Part shown: piece by piece, positions 32,955-41,259 of the stretch
Layout: each line of letters opens with the position of its first letter
Position numbering within the stretch: position 1 is the stretch's first letter
DNA from: DASQFI01 sp035633215
GTDB taxonomy: Bacteria; Acidobacteriota; Vicinamibacteria; Vicinamibacterales; SCN-69-37
NCBI GenBank assembly: GCA_035633215.1
Contig: DASQFI010000051.1
Span: 1 to 58,768, forward strand
Length of the DNA: 58,768 bases
Reading direction: 5' to 3'
Made by a program: the position numbers and the translations under genes
Notes under the pieces: generated by a model
Told to the model about the DNA's origin: nothing
Databases searched by the model: none
What the model saw: only the letters and a program-made list of their open reading frames with translations

Positions 32955-34331
32955 ATGTCGACCAATGTGATGATGCCGCAGATGGGCGAGTCGATCGCCG
33001 AGGGCACGATCGTCCGATGGATCAAGAAAGTTGGCGAGCCGATCGACAAGGACGAGCCGTTGTTCGAGATCTCGACCGACAAGGTGGACGCGGAGATTCC
33101 GTCGCCTGGCGCCGGCGTGCTGCTCGAGATCAAGGTCAAGGAAGGCGAGACCGTACCGGTCAACAGTGTCGTCGCCGTCATTGGCGGTGCCGGCGAAAAG
33201 GTGGCCGCGGCGGCGCCGGCCGCGAGCGCCCCGCCGTCACAAGCGTTGAGCGCGCCGGATGGATCGGCCGCCCCGCCGTCACAAGCGTTGAGCGCGCCGG
33301 ATGGATCGGCCGCCCCACCGCCACAAGCGTCGAGCGCGCCGGACGGATCGGCCGCGCCTCCGCCGAATTCCGGACCCGCCGAGCCGATGGTTGCCGCTCG
33401 ACCGGCGCCGACGGGACCCGAAACGCTGGCCGATCTTCGCCGTCAGCGCTCGTCGCCGCTCGTTCGCCGAATCGCGAAAGAGCACGGCATCGACATCAAG
33501 GAACTGAACGGCAGCGGGATCTCCGGCCGGGTGACGAAGAAGGACATCCTGTCCTACGTCGAGAGCGGCGCCCCGCGCGCGGCAAAATCACCGCAGCCGC
33601 CGGCGAAGCCGTTCGAGACCCCGCCTGCATTCAAACCGGGCGAGGACGTGCGCATCGAGAAGATGAGCGTGATGCGCAAGAAAATCGCCGAGCACATGGT
33701 GATGAGCGTCCACACGTCGCCGCACGTGTTCTCGGCGTACGAAGTGGATTTCAGCCGTGTCGAGAAGCTGCGCCAGGCGAAGAAAGCCGAGTACGAAGCC
33801 GCGGGCACGAAATTGACCTACACCGCGTTCATCGCGAAGGCGACGGTCGACACCATCCGGCAGTTCCCGTTCAGCAACGCCTCGCTCGACGGCGACAATA
33901 TCGTCTACAAGCGCGACATCAATCTGGGCATCGCCGTGGCCCTGGAGACCGGCCTCATCGTGCCGGTCATCCGCAACGCCGACGAGCGCAGCATGCTGGG
34001 GATGTGCCGCGCGATCCAGGATCTCGCGCATCGCGCGCGCAATAAACAGCTCAAGCCGGAGGAAGTGCAGGGCGGGACGTTCACCATCACGAACCCCGGC
34101 ATCTTCGGCGCGATCTTCGGGCTGCCGATCATCAGCCAGCCGCAGGTGGCGATTCTCGGCGTCGGGAGCGTGGACAAGCGAGTGGTCGTCGTGGACGACA
34201 TGATCGCCATTCGACCGATGTGCTACCTCACGCTCGGCTTCGATCACCGGCTGATCGACGGCGCCGATGCCGGCCGGTTCCTGCAGGCGCTGAAGGATCG
34301 CCTGCAGGGCTTCGACGAATCATGGGTGTGA
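32955..34331 (+). CDS. Dihydrolipoyl acyltransferase (E2) of a 2-oxoacid dehydrogenase complex
   Basis: 458 aa. Lipoyl domain residues 1-80 with the lipoylated Lys43 in EISTDKVDAEIPSP. A Pro/Ala linker of about 60 residues (see the 42-bp tandem repeat) leads to a peripheral-subunit-binding domain (SSPLVRRIAKEHGIDIKELN, GSGISGRVTKKDI). The catalytic domain ends in LTLGFDHRLIDGADAGRFL with the His-x3-Asp-Gly active site. The lipoyl sequence and TSPHVFSAYEVD resemble branched-chain or pyruvate type E2 of Actinobacteria/Acidobacteria; the substrate is uncertain. It overlaps lipB by 10 bp. Confidence 0.9.
   Translation: MSTNVMMPQMGESIAEGTIVRWIKKVGEPIDKDEPLFEISTDKVDAEIPSPGAGVLLEIKVKEGETVPVNSVVAVIGGAGEKVAAAAPAASAPPSQALSAPDGSAAPPSQALSAPDGSAAPPPQASSAPDGSAAPPPNSGPAEPMVAARPAPTGPETLADLRRQRSSPLVRRIAKEHGIDIKELNGSGISGRVTKKDILSYVESGAPRAAKSPQPPAKPFETPPAFKPGEDVRIEKMSVMRKKIAEHMVMSVHTSPHVFSAYEVDFSRVEKLRQAKKAEYEAAGTKLTYTAFIAKATVDTIRQFPFSNASLDGDNIVYKRDINLGIAVALETGLIVPVIRNADERSMLGMCRAIQDLAHRARNKQLKPEEVQGGTFTITNPGIFGAIFGLPIISQPQVAILGVGSVDKRVVVVDDMIAIRPMCYLTLGFDHRLIDGADAGRFLQALKDRLQGFDESWV
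33229..33354 (+). repeat. Three tandem 42-bp units coding the E2 linker
   Basis: Units 33229-33270, 33271-33312 and 33313-33354. The first two are identical in all 42 bases; the third differs at about four positions. Each codes 14 residues (PSQALSAPDGSAAP type) of the flexible linker that lets the lipoyl arm swing. Identity of two units points to recent expansion. Confidence 0.85.
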
Positions 34332-35026
34332 CGCCCGCCGAGGCCGACTCGCCGGCGCGCTTGGGCCGGACGCTGTCCGTCCGCCGGCTCGGCCGCGTGG
34401 AATACGCCGACGGGATCGAGCTTCAGAAACAACTCGTCGAAGAAAGACGTGCGGGACGGATTGACGACACGCTCCTGCTGCTCGAGCACCCGCCGGTGAT
34501 CACCCTTGGCGTGAAGTCACGCGGCAAGCCAACCAACATCGTCGCCTCATCCGAGCAACTGGCTGCGGCTGGCGTCGCCGTGTTCGACACGGGCCGCGGC
34601 GGCGACGTCACGTATCACGGGCCCGGTCAGCTCGTCGGGTATCCGATCTTCGATCTGAGGCCGGATCGTTGTGACGTACATCGGTACGTTCGCGACATCG
34701 AGGCAGCCCTCATCCAGGCCGCCGGCGCGTTCGGCGTGACCGGTGTGCGCGTCCCGGGACTCACGGGTGTCTGGGTGGGGCCGTCCGGACGCGAAGAGAA
34801 ACTCGCCGCCATCGGCGTTCGCATCAGCCGGTGGATCACGAGCCACGGGTTCGCCCTGAACGTCTCGCCCGACCTGCGCCACTTCGGCTTGATCGTCCCG
34901 TGCGGAATCGCCGACCGCGGCACGACCTCGCTCGAACGCCTCCTCGGCCGCCCGGTGCCGATGGATGACGTTCACGAGGCGGTCATCAAGGGGTTCGAGA
35001 CGACATTCGCTCTCCGAGCTCGTTGA
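34322..35026 (+). CDS. lipB: Lipoyl(octanoyl) transferase
   Basis: 234 aa from ATG 34322, overlapping the E2 stop. LLLLEHPPVITLGVKSRG, then FDTGRGGDVTYHGPGQLVGY with the conserved R-G-G-x-x-T-x-H-G-P-G-Q motif, REEKLAAIGVRISRWITSHG with the catalytic Lys, and FGLIVPCGIADRGTTSLER with the acyl-accepting Cys. It transfers octanoate from ACP to E2 and GcvH domains. Its 3' end overlaps the convergent LDH/MDH-like gene by 41 bp. Confidence 0.94.
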   Translation: MGVTPAEADSPARLGRTLSVRRLGRVEYADGIELQKQLVEERRAGRIDDTLLLLEHPPVITLGVKSRGKPTNIVASSEQLAAAGVAVFDTGRGGDVTYHGPGQLVGYPIFDLRPDRCDVHRYVRDIEAALIQAAGAFGVTGVRVPGLTGVWVGPSGREEKLAAIGVRISRWITSHGFALNVSPDLRHFGLIVPCGIADRGTTSLERLLGRPVPMDDVHEAVIKGFETTFALRAR

Positions 35027-35840
35027 CGAGCTGCGTCCGCTCCTGCGGGCTGAGCGACGGCACGATCCGTTGAAGCACGCGGCCGTGGCCGAGCCGGACC
35101 GGGAGCATCGCGGCGACTCGTCGAGCGCCGAGTTCGCCATCGAGGATCGTCAGCGCCTGATGCAGCCGGCGCGATCCCATCACGAGCCCCTCGACGATTA
35201 AGGCGGTCGGGGCCGCGATCGTCTGGGCGGCCGGCGGCCAGAGCTTCTTGAGCGATTGCGAGATGGCCATCAGCCGGTGCGCCGGCACGCGGTCGGTGAC
35301 GAGCGCGCCGTCCACCGTAGCGGATGACCAGCCGATGACGAACTCCGGTGGCCGCCCCGTGACCGCGAGATCGACGCCGTTGACGCCGAGCTCCACGCTC
35401 ACGACCGCGCGCAGCGCGGCGACCAGACCTGACGGAGCGGTACCCACGAGCCGGTCCGCGGGGACTGTCAGCTCGACGTGCGACGTCTCCATCAACCAGG
35501 TTTGATTCGGGCCGGCAAAGACGAACGCCGCGGTGGTGCCCGCGCGAACCAGCTGCTGCACGCGCGCGAGTCCCTTGTCGCCCTGCCATTCGCCGCCGGT
35601 GACCTCGTCGGCGAACACGATGGCTTCGGCGCCTGTGGCGGCGAGTGGATCCTCGCCAGCGACCAGTCTCGTGTCGTAGCGGCCAATCGGGCCCGACTGC
35701 ATGATGTCGAGCGCCTTGCCGGCCGCGACACTGCCGGCGCTGTCGATCAGCCGGATCTCGCGGCAGCGGCCGCGCTCCGCGAGCTTGTGTGCGATGGCCG
35801 CGCCTATCGGACCGGCGCCGAGGATCGCAACGACTGACAT
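34986..35840 (-). CDS. Lactate/malate dehydrogenase-fold protein lacking the catalytic motif
   Basis: 284 aa from ATG 35840. The NAD-binding half is ordinary: SVVAILGAGPIGAAIAHKLA, IRLIDSAGSVAAGKALDIMQ and a VFAGPN strand end. In the C-terminal half the substrate site is changed: the usual G-E-H-G-D with catalytic His is read here as TGRPPEFVIGWSSA, and the D-S-x-R arginine region is SGLVAALRAV. So the fold is kept but a normal 2-hydroxyacid dehydrogenase reaction is doubtful. It may have another reaction or a regulatory role. Divergent from the SDR gene with 28 bp between starts. Confidence 0.7.
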   Translation of the reverse strand: MSVVAILGAGPIGAAIAHKLAERGRCREIRLIDSAGSVAAGKALDIMQSGPIGRYDTRLVAGEDPLAATGAEAIVFADEVTGGEWQGDKGLARVQQLVRAGTTAAFVFAGPNQTWLMETSHVELTVPADRLVGTAPSGLVAALRAVVSVELGVNGVDLAVTGRPPEFVIGWSSATVDGALVTDRVPAHRLMAISQSLKKLWPPAAQTIAAPTALIVEGLVMGSRRLHQALTILDGELGARRVAAMLPVRLGHGRVLQRIVPSLSPQERTQLVNELGERMSSRTP

Positions 35841-35868
35841 GCGTGAGTATTCTAAAGCGGAGGTGATC

Positions 35869-36576
35869 ATGCGTGCGATAGTGACCGGCGGCTCACGCGG
35901 CATCGGCTTGGCGATCGCGAAGGCGGTGCTGGCCCAGGGCGGCCGCGTGATGATTACCGGCCTCGACAAGAACAGGCTCAATCACGCGGTCCAGACGCTC
36001 GCGCAGGGCGGAGACGCCGCGCGAGTCGACGGCGCGGCGGTGGACGTGCGCGACCGGGCCGCGGTGGAGAAGCTCATCGGAGATACGGAGCGACTGTTCG
36101 GCGGGCTCGACCTGCTCGTGAACAACGCCGGCGTCGGCGCCTTCGAGAACGTCGCGTCGATGAGCGACGATGATTGGGCGCGCGTAATCGAGACGAACCT
36201 CACCGGGGTCTTTTTCTGTACTCGCGCGGCCATTCCGGTGCTGCGCAAGTCCGGCGCCGGCTGGATCATCAACATCGCGAGCCTGGCCGGCCGCAACTAT
36301 TTCCCCGGCGGCGCCGCCTACTGCGCGTCGAAAGCGGGCCTCATCGCGTTCAGCGAGGCCGTGATGCAGGAAGTCCGTTACGACAACATCCGCGTGAGCG
36401 TCGTCATGCCCGGCTCCGTCGCGACCGAGTTCTCCGGTCCGTCGACGTCGGACGAGGACTCGTGGAAGCTGTCGCCCGACGACGTCGCCGAGGTCGTGAT
36501 GGACCTGGTGCGTCATCCGGGGCGGAGCTTGCCGAGCAGAGTCGAGATCAGGCCGTCGAAGCCGAAAAAAGGCTGA
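35869..36576 (+). CDS. Short-chain dehydrogenase/reductase (SDR)
   Basis: 235 aa from ATG 35869, preceded by GCGGAGGTG. Classic SDR: AIVTGGSRGIGLAIAKAVLA (T-G-x3-G-x-G), VDVRDRAA, LLVNNAGVGAFENV (N-N-A-G), Ser in INIASLAGRNYF, catalytic YCASK (Tyr-x3-Lys), and VVMPGSVATEF. Asp/Arg after strand 2 (GLDKNRL) cannot settle NAD against NADP. Substrate unknown. The final codons run into an AAAGGCG word repeat. Confidence 0.9.
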   Translation: MRAIVTGGSRGIGLAIAKAVLAQGGRVMITGLDKNRLNHAVQTLAQGGDAARVDGAAVDVRDRAAVEKLIGDTERLFGGLDLLVNNAGVGAFENVASMSDDDWARVIETNLTGVFFCTRAAIPVLRKSGAGWIINIASLAGRNYFPGGAAYCASKAGLIAFSEAVMQEVRYDNIRVSVVMPGSVATEFSGPSTSDEDSWKLSPDDVAEVVMDLVRHPGRSLPSRVEIRPSKPKKG

Positions 36577-36613
36577 AAGGCGGAAAGCCACAAAGCCTCA
36601 AAGGCGAAAAGGG
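36564..36613. repeat. AAAGGCG/AAAGCC word repeat
   Basis: GAAAAAAGGCTGAAAGGCGG, AAAGCCACAAAGCCTCAAAG, GCGAAAAGGG. It covers the last codons and the stop of the SDR gene and reaches the MFS gene's 3' end; same word family as 32916-32954. Confidence 0.6.
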
Positions 36614-36622
36614 CCCCAATTT

Positions 36623-37900
36623 CTAGCCGGGTCCCACCGGCCCGACCGGCTGCTCAGGTGTCGTCTCTTTTGGAAGAGCGCCTGGCTCCTTGAACAACGG
36701 TCGCGCGAAGACATACCAAATCGTTGCGGGAATCCAGAGCGCGAAGCCGATGACGGCAGCCAGCATCCGTGGATCGAGACCACCCTGGTCGAGCGCGACG
36801 GCGCTGCCGTAAGTCATAACAGATTGCACGACCGCGATCGCCATCAACTCGGCGGCGAACACGCGGCCCCGGAAGGCATCAGGTACCGCAATCTGGAGCA
36901 GGACGTTGCTCGAGACCCACAGAATCGATCCGAAGGAGTGAGCCAGGACGACCATGCCGGCTGCGAACCAAATTGACGGCGCCAGACCCAGCAGCGCGTA
37001 GCAAATACCTGCCACGAAATATGACGGACCGATAACGCGGGTCAACCGGCCGGCGGACGCGTGCGCGAGCGCGGTGACCGTGAACGATCCAATGGTCGCG
37101 CCGATGCCGCGGGCCGCATAAAGGACGCCAATGCCGGCGTCCGAGCTGCCGCCGAGGCGAAAGACGCGGTCGCCGAATACGGTGAGCAGCAGCAGACCGC
37201 CGCCCACGATCGCCCAGCCGCCTTTCACGAGCGCGATCCATGCGACGGGCGGGTGGCCGCGCATGTAGCGCAGCCCGTCGACGAGTCCGTGCCATCCGGC
37301 CGCGGCGAGGCCCGTCTCCCGCTTCGGCACGCGCATCGCCCAGAGGCACACGGCCGAGAGAAAGAACGAAAGCGAGTTAAGGACGAACGCGGTGTCACGT
37401 CCGAAAAACGTGGCGGCCGCGCCCCCGAGCGCCGCGCCCAACGTGAGCGTGGCCGACCAGGTACCGGTGGAGACGGCGTTGGCGACCACCAGGTCCCGCC
37501 TCTGCACGATGTTCGGGATCGTCGCGGATCGCGCCGGCTCGAAGAACCCGCTCGCGCCGACGGTCACCGCCGTCACGACATACGCGAGCCAGACCATGGA
37601 CGGCGACCGGACGAGCAGCAGGCCGAGGATCACCATGCCGCGAACGAGATCGGCGGCAATCATGATCCGCCGGCGATCGAAGCGGTCGGCGACGAGTCCG
37701 GCCGTCGGTCCGACGAGGCCGATTGGCAGCAGCTGCATCACCATCAGCAGTGCGACCGAGGACGCCGAGCCGACCAGCTCGAACAGCAACGCGTAGAGCG
37801 CGACGTAGTTGAACCAGTCGCCGAGCTGACTGACGGTCTGTCCGAGCCAGAGCAGGCGGAAATTCCGGTTCTCCCGGAGCAGCCGCAGGATCGCCGTCAC
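36623..37900 (-). CDS. Major facilitator superfamily transporter (EntS/MFS_3-like)
   Basis: 425 aa, 12 predicted helices. NFRLLWLGQTVSQLGDWFNY at the N-terminus and GLVADRFDRRRIMIAADLVR (loop 2-3, G-x-x-x-D-R-x-D/G-R-R) are typical of the EntS/macrolide-efflux subgroup; FFEPARSATIPNIVQRRDLV is the following conserved block. It probably exports a small organic molecule. It overlaps the upstream threonine-dehydratase gene by 4 bp (translationally coupled). Confidence 0.85.
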   Translation of the reverse strand: MTAILRLLRENRNFRLLWLGQTVSQLGDWFNYVALYALLFELVGSASSVALLMVMQLLPIGLVGPTAGLVADRFDRRRIMIAADLVRGMVILGLLLVRSPSMVWLAYVVTAVTVGASGFFEPARSATIPNIVQRRDLVVANAVSTGTWSATLTLGAALGGAAATFFGRDTAFVLNSLSFFLSAVCLWAMRVPKRETGLAAAGWHGLVDGLRYMRGHPPVAWIALVKGGWAIVGGGLLLLTVFGDRVFRLGGSSDAGIGVLYAARGIGATIGSFTVTALAHASAGRLTRVIGPSYFVAGICYALLGLAPSIWFAAGMVVLAHSFGSILWVSSNVLLQIAVPDAFRGRVFAAELMAIAVVQSVMTYGSAVALDQGGLDPRMLAAVIGFALWIPATIWYVFARPLFKEPGALPKETTPEQPVGPVGPG

Positions 37901-38847
37901 GACAACACGCGCGCGATCACGTGTGCGTCGACGTTGCGGCCCGACAGGATGACGCCGACGTTCCGCCCCTGGAGATCCAGATCTCCTGCGCAGATCGCCG
38001 CGACGGCCGTGGCCGACGCGCCCTCGGCGACGAGCCGCTCTTTCAGAATCAGGTCGCGCATGGCCTGCGCGATGTCGGATTCTTCGACGAGCATCACTCG
38101 ATCGACGAGGTCGCGGACGATGCCGAACGTCTGGCTGTCGGCGTCCATGTTTCCGGCGAGCCCATCGGCCAGCGTGTCATGCACGTCGACGGTGACGGGC
38201 CGGCCGGCGGCGAGCGCCGCCGTGAAGACCGGCGACGCGGCGGCCTCGGTGCCGACCATCAGCGCATTGCGGATGCGCGCGCGCGCGACGATCGCCGTGC
38301 CGGACAGCAGGCCGCCGCCCCCGAGCGGGACGATCAATGTGTCGATCTCCGGCCGCTCGTCGAGCATCTCGAGCGCGACGGTGCCGGCGCCCGCGATCAC
38401 ATCGGCGTCGTTGTAGGGCGAAAGATAGATCGCGCCGTCGCGCTCCGCTTCCTCGTGCGCGCGCGCTTCGGCCGCGTCGTACGTCGGCGCGTCGACGATC
38501 TCGGCGCCGAGGCGGGCGATCGCCCGCCGTTTGGCGTCAGGGGCGGTCGCGGGCAGGTGGACACGTGCCCGGATCCCGAGGGTGGACGCCGCGAGCGCGA
38601 CCGCCTGCCCGTGGTTGCCTGCCGACGCCGTCGTGACAATCGTCACGTCGGGACGCGCCGCTTTGAGCCGCGCGAGCGCATTCGTCGCGCCGCGAATCTT
38701 GTACGACCCGGTCGCCTGAACCGTCTCGAGCTTCAGCCAGACGGACGCGCGCGTCAGGTCGGACAGCCACGCCGACGGCACGAGCGGGGTCCGCCACGCG
38801 GTGCGTCGGATGCGATCTGCGGCAGCTTGAATGTCGGTGATCGTCAA
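37897..38847 (-). CDS. PLP-dependent threonine/serine dehydratase family protein
   Basis: 316 aa, fold-type II PLP enzyme without the C-terminal ACT domain, so the catabolic type. Schiff-base Lys in ATGSYKIRGATNAL, ASAGNHGQAVALAA (substrate/phosphate loop), and LIVPLGGGGLLSGTA (PLP phosphate glycine loop). It should deaminate threonine or serine to an oxoacid; a racemase of related family cannot be excluded. Start at 38847 follows no strong SD. Pairing with an MFS exporter suggests an amino-acid or product export link. Confidence 0.85.
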   Translation of the reverse strand: MTITDIQAAADRIRRTAWRTPLVPSAWLSDLTRASVWLKLETVQATGSYKIRGATNALARLKAARPDVTIVTTASAGNHGQAVALAASTLGIRARVHLPATAPDAKRRAIARLGAEIVDAPTYDAAEARAHEEAERDGAIYLSPYNDADVIAGAGTVALEMLDERPEIDTLIVPLGGGGLLSGTAIVARARIRNALMVGTEAAASPVFTAALAAGRPVTVDVHDTLADGLAGNMDADSQTFGIVRDLVDRVMLVEESDIAQAMRDLILKERLVAEGASATAVAAICAGDLDLQGRNVGVILSGRNVDAHVIARVLS

Positions 38848-38874
38848 AGGGGGACGGGGTTTGCTGTGGAAGAA

Positions 38875-38975
38875 GGGGACGGGGGTTTGTTGTGGAAAAC
38901 TCCAGGGACATTATCATTGCGGAGTTCCAGACTTTGCGGAGTCCCAGGAGTTTTCCACAACCAACCCCCGTCCCC
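38875..38975. repeat. 101-bp hairpin repeat in front of the MBL gene
   Basis: Arms 38875-38909 and 38941-38975 are 35 bp long and match at 33 positions (key words GGGGACGGGGGTT, TTGTGGAAAACTCC). A partial direct copy of the arm start (GGGGGACGGGGTTTGCTGTG) lies at 38850-38869. The right arm ends exactly before the GTG at 38976 that best fits the start of the MBL protein, so the repeat occupies the whole leader. Confidence 0.75.
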
Positions 38976-39617
38976 GTGACATTCCTGACTGCCGCCTCGC
39001 CGCCGTTCTACAAGAATGGATACCTCGTCTGGTGTGACGAGACGCGGGAAGCGGTCCTGATCGATCCCGGCGACGAAGTGGACGAGCTCCTCGCGGCCGT
39101 CGCCGCCCGTCGGTTGTCAGTCACGGCGATTCTTCTGACGCACGCGCACCTCGATCACGTCACCGGAGTCGGACCAGCAAAGACGGCGCTCCGCGTGCCG
39201 GTCTGGCTCCACCGCGACGACCTGTTTCTCTACGACCGGACAGTCGAACAGGGCCGTATGTTCGGCATCGACGTCGTCCAGCCGCCGCCGATCGATTCGT
39301 TCTACGAGCCGGGCAAATCGTTCTCCTTCGGACGCGAGGTCGCCGACATCCTGCACACGCCGGGTCACTGTCCGGGCGGCGTGTGTCTCGCGATCGGGCG
39401 GCCCGACGCCACAGCACGCGAGCTGTTCGTGGGAGACACGCTTTTCGCCGGGTCGATTGGCCGCACGGATTTGCCCGGCGGCAACTTCGAGACATTGATG
39501 CGATCGATCCGAGAAGTGCTGTTCGCGTTTCCCGACGAGACCGTCGTCCACTCCGGCCACGGACCCGATACGACCATCGGCGTCGAGCGGCGGACGAATC
39601 CATTCCTGAATGGTTGA
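38976..39617 (+). CDS. Metallo-beta-lactamase-fold hydrolase (glyoxalase II-like)
   Basis: 213 aa from GTG 38976 (an upstream GTG at 38892 falls inside the hairpin repeat; homologues start near TFLTAASPPFYKNGYLV). Zn ligands: LLTHAHLDHVTGV (H-x-H-x-D-H), TPGHCPGGVC (His), LFVGDTLFAGSIGRTDL (Asp) and VVHSGHGPDTTIG (His). GDTLFAGSIGRTDLPGG is diagnostic of the YcbL/GloB-type subgroup. It probably hydrolyses a thioester such as S-lactoylglutathione or another thiol ester. The next gene starts before the stop (8-bp overlap). Confidence 0.88.
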   Translation: MTFLTAASPPFYKNGYLVWCDETREAVLIDPGDEVDELLAAVAARRLSVTAILLTHAHLDHVTGVGPAKTALRVPVWLHRDDLFLYDRTVEQGRMFGIDVVQPPPIDSFYEPGKSFSFGREVADILHTPGHCPGGVCLAIGRPDATARELFVGDTLFAGSIGRTDLPGGNFETLMRSIREVLFAFPDETVVHSGHGPDTTIGVERRTNPFLNG

Positions 39618-41259
39618 CGTTGGCCATCGTCCCGGTCAACGCCGCTGGCGCACCATCGCCGGCGCCCTGGTGATCCTCCTCGGGGCGCGCGCCTTCTATC
39701 TGTTCGTTCAGCACCTTCGCGGCGTGTCGTTGAGATATCACGCCGAAGCCGCAGCCGTGTGGTTCGTTCTGGCTGGCGTGCTGCTCGTCCTTTCGTTGAC
39801 CCGGGATCGCGAGCAGGGGCCGCAGGTCGATCAGCCGTCCCTTGCCCTTCCTGCAACCGCGCTGTGGTTCGCGTTCGTCCTGACGGCGTTCACGCTGTAC
39901 TGGCCGACAGTGGGTATCGGACTGCTTTCGGACGATTTCCTGCTCTGGGATCGTGCGGAGAGCTGGAACCTGAGCCCGGTCTCGTCGGGCTTGTTTCGCC
40001 CGTTGCCGCTTCTCGTCTGGGCGATGCTCATCAACGCCGGGGCCACCGCCGTCGCCCTGCACATGTTCAACATCCTGCTGCACGGCACCAACGCGTATCT
40101 GACCACTCGGTTGTGCGCAGGTTGGCTGGGCGCCGGAACGGCGACAACGCTTGAGCCGTTCTCATTTCCGCGTAGAGCAAAACAGGCAAGTATCGCGGGA
40201 CATTCGGCCCAATTCCTGCAACCAGCTCGCTACAGGAGAATGAGAACGGCTCTTGCCGGGGCGTTGATGCTTGCGTTGCCCCTGGCCTCCGAGCCCGTCA
40301 GCTGGGCGTCAGGCGTCTTCGACCTGTCGATGACCGCCCTGGCGCTGCTGTTCGTCATTCGCGGCCGGATGTACGACGATCGCGTGACGCTGACGCAACG
40401 CGTGGTGTTCGTCGTCATTGGAGTCTGCGCCATGGGCGCCAAGGAAACGGGCGTCATGGCTTGTCTGCTCGTGCTGATCGATGCCTGGATTCGCCGCAAG
40501 CTTGACCGGCGGCTCCTCACGGACGCGGTTGTCGTCCTGGCGATTGCCGCCTCCTTCAGTGCGATTCGGATTCTGGGCGCGTTCGGGTTCAAATCGCCGT
40601 CGCTGACTAGGTACCGCGTTCAGCGGTCGCTGTTCGAAACCTTTGGTGGCCTGTCCGTGCCGTTCCACGCCGACGTCGTCCAGCAGCTGTCGTGGCTGAC
40701 GATGATTGCCGTGCTCATCGTGATCGCCCTTTTCGTCTGGTACTTCGTCGCGGCCGGCAGCCGATCGGATCGATTTGTCTTCGGCGGCGCCGCCTGGATT
40801 GCGATCTCGGTGCTGCCGGTGTTTCTGTTCGTCTCCGTCGGACAGGATTTGCAGGGCGCAAGGTTTCTGTACCTGGCGGGACCGGCGTGGTCGTCGCTCG
40901 TTGCCGGTCTTGCGATCTCGAGCAGAGGCGTGGCACGCCGGGTCACCGTCGTCGCCATCATCGTCCTGGCAGCGCTTTGGGCCGTCGCCGTTCGGGTGCA
41001 TCTGGCGCCGTGGAGCGAGGCTGCGAGCCTCCGGGATCGGGTCCTGGAAGCCGCCAGAACGGATCAGCAAATACAGCGGTGCCGAACGGTTGCCCTGAAA
41101 AAGCTGCCGGACAATATTCGTGGCGCGTATGTCCTTCGAAACGGCGCGCCCGAAGCACTCCTGCGTGAAGCTGGTCTGCGGGTAATGGACGACGCGACGC
41201 CGCCGTGCCGGTTCGAGTGGAGCGAGCCGGCGCAGGCGTTTATTCGCGGGCCTGAATGA
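39610..41259 (+). CDS. Polytopic membrane protein, GT-C glycosyltransferase-like, carrying an in-frame palindromic element
   Basis: 549 aa, about 11 membrane helices. GIGLLSDDFLLWDRA gives the acidic motif after the first long helix, LFRPLPLLVWAML the R-P motif, and LPLASEPVSWASGVFDLSM the H/P-x-x-E-P-V-x-W-x-S-G motif of TMTC/O-mannosyl-type GT-C proteins. A transfer of sugar from a lipid carrier outside the membrane is plausible; no partner gene confirms it. Codons 182-215 are supplied by palindromic element B (34 residues, charged and Ala/Arg-rich) within a membrane helix region; without them ATTLAGALMLALPLAS reads as one clean helix. The protein may still work or start internally at the element's ATG (40240). 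Confidence 0.7.
   Translation: MVDVGHRPGQRRWRTIAGALVILLGARAFYLFVQHLRGVSLRYHAEAAAVWFVLAGVLLVLSLTRDREQGPQVDQPSLALPATALWFAFVLTAFTLYWPTVGIGLLSDDFLLWDRAESWNLSPVSSGLFRPLPLLVWAMLINAGATAVALHMFNILLHGTNAYLTTRLCAGWLGAGTATTLEPFSFPRRAKQASIAGHSAQFLQPARYRRMRTALAGALMLALPLASEPVSWASGVFDLSMTALALLFVIRGRMYDDRVTLTQRVVFVVIGVCAMGAKETGVMACLLVLIDAWIRRKLDRRLLTDAVVVLAIAASFSAIRILGAFGFKSPSLTRYRVQRSLFETFGGLSVPFHADVVQQLSWLTMIAVLIVIALFVWYFVAAGSRSDRFVFGGAAWIAISVLPVFLFVSVGQDLQGARFLYLAGPAWSSLVAGLAISSRGVARRVTVVAIIVLAALWAVAVRVHLAPWSEAASLRDRVLEAARTDQQIQRCRTVALKKLPDNIRGAYVLRNGAPEALLREAGLRVMDDATPPCRFEWSEPAQAFIRGPE
40153..40252 (-). mobile_element. 100-bp palindromic mini-element, copy B, in frame inside a membrane-protein gene
   Basis: Ends GAGCCGTTCTCATT and AATGAGAACGGCTC (perfect 14-bp inverted repeat). 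Flanked by TT on both sides (40151-40152, 40253-40254), with GC outside, so the pre-insertion site would be GCTTGC. Element plus duplicate is 102 bp, 34 codons with no stop. Its orientation is opposite to copy A: the CCTGTAGCG arm is on the right. Matched with copy C it is about 69% identical by hand count without gaps, and the peptides share about half of their residues (EPFS..P....HSA..AR.R..RTAL). Confidence 0.88.
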
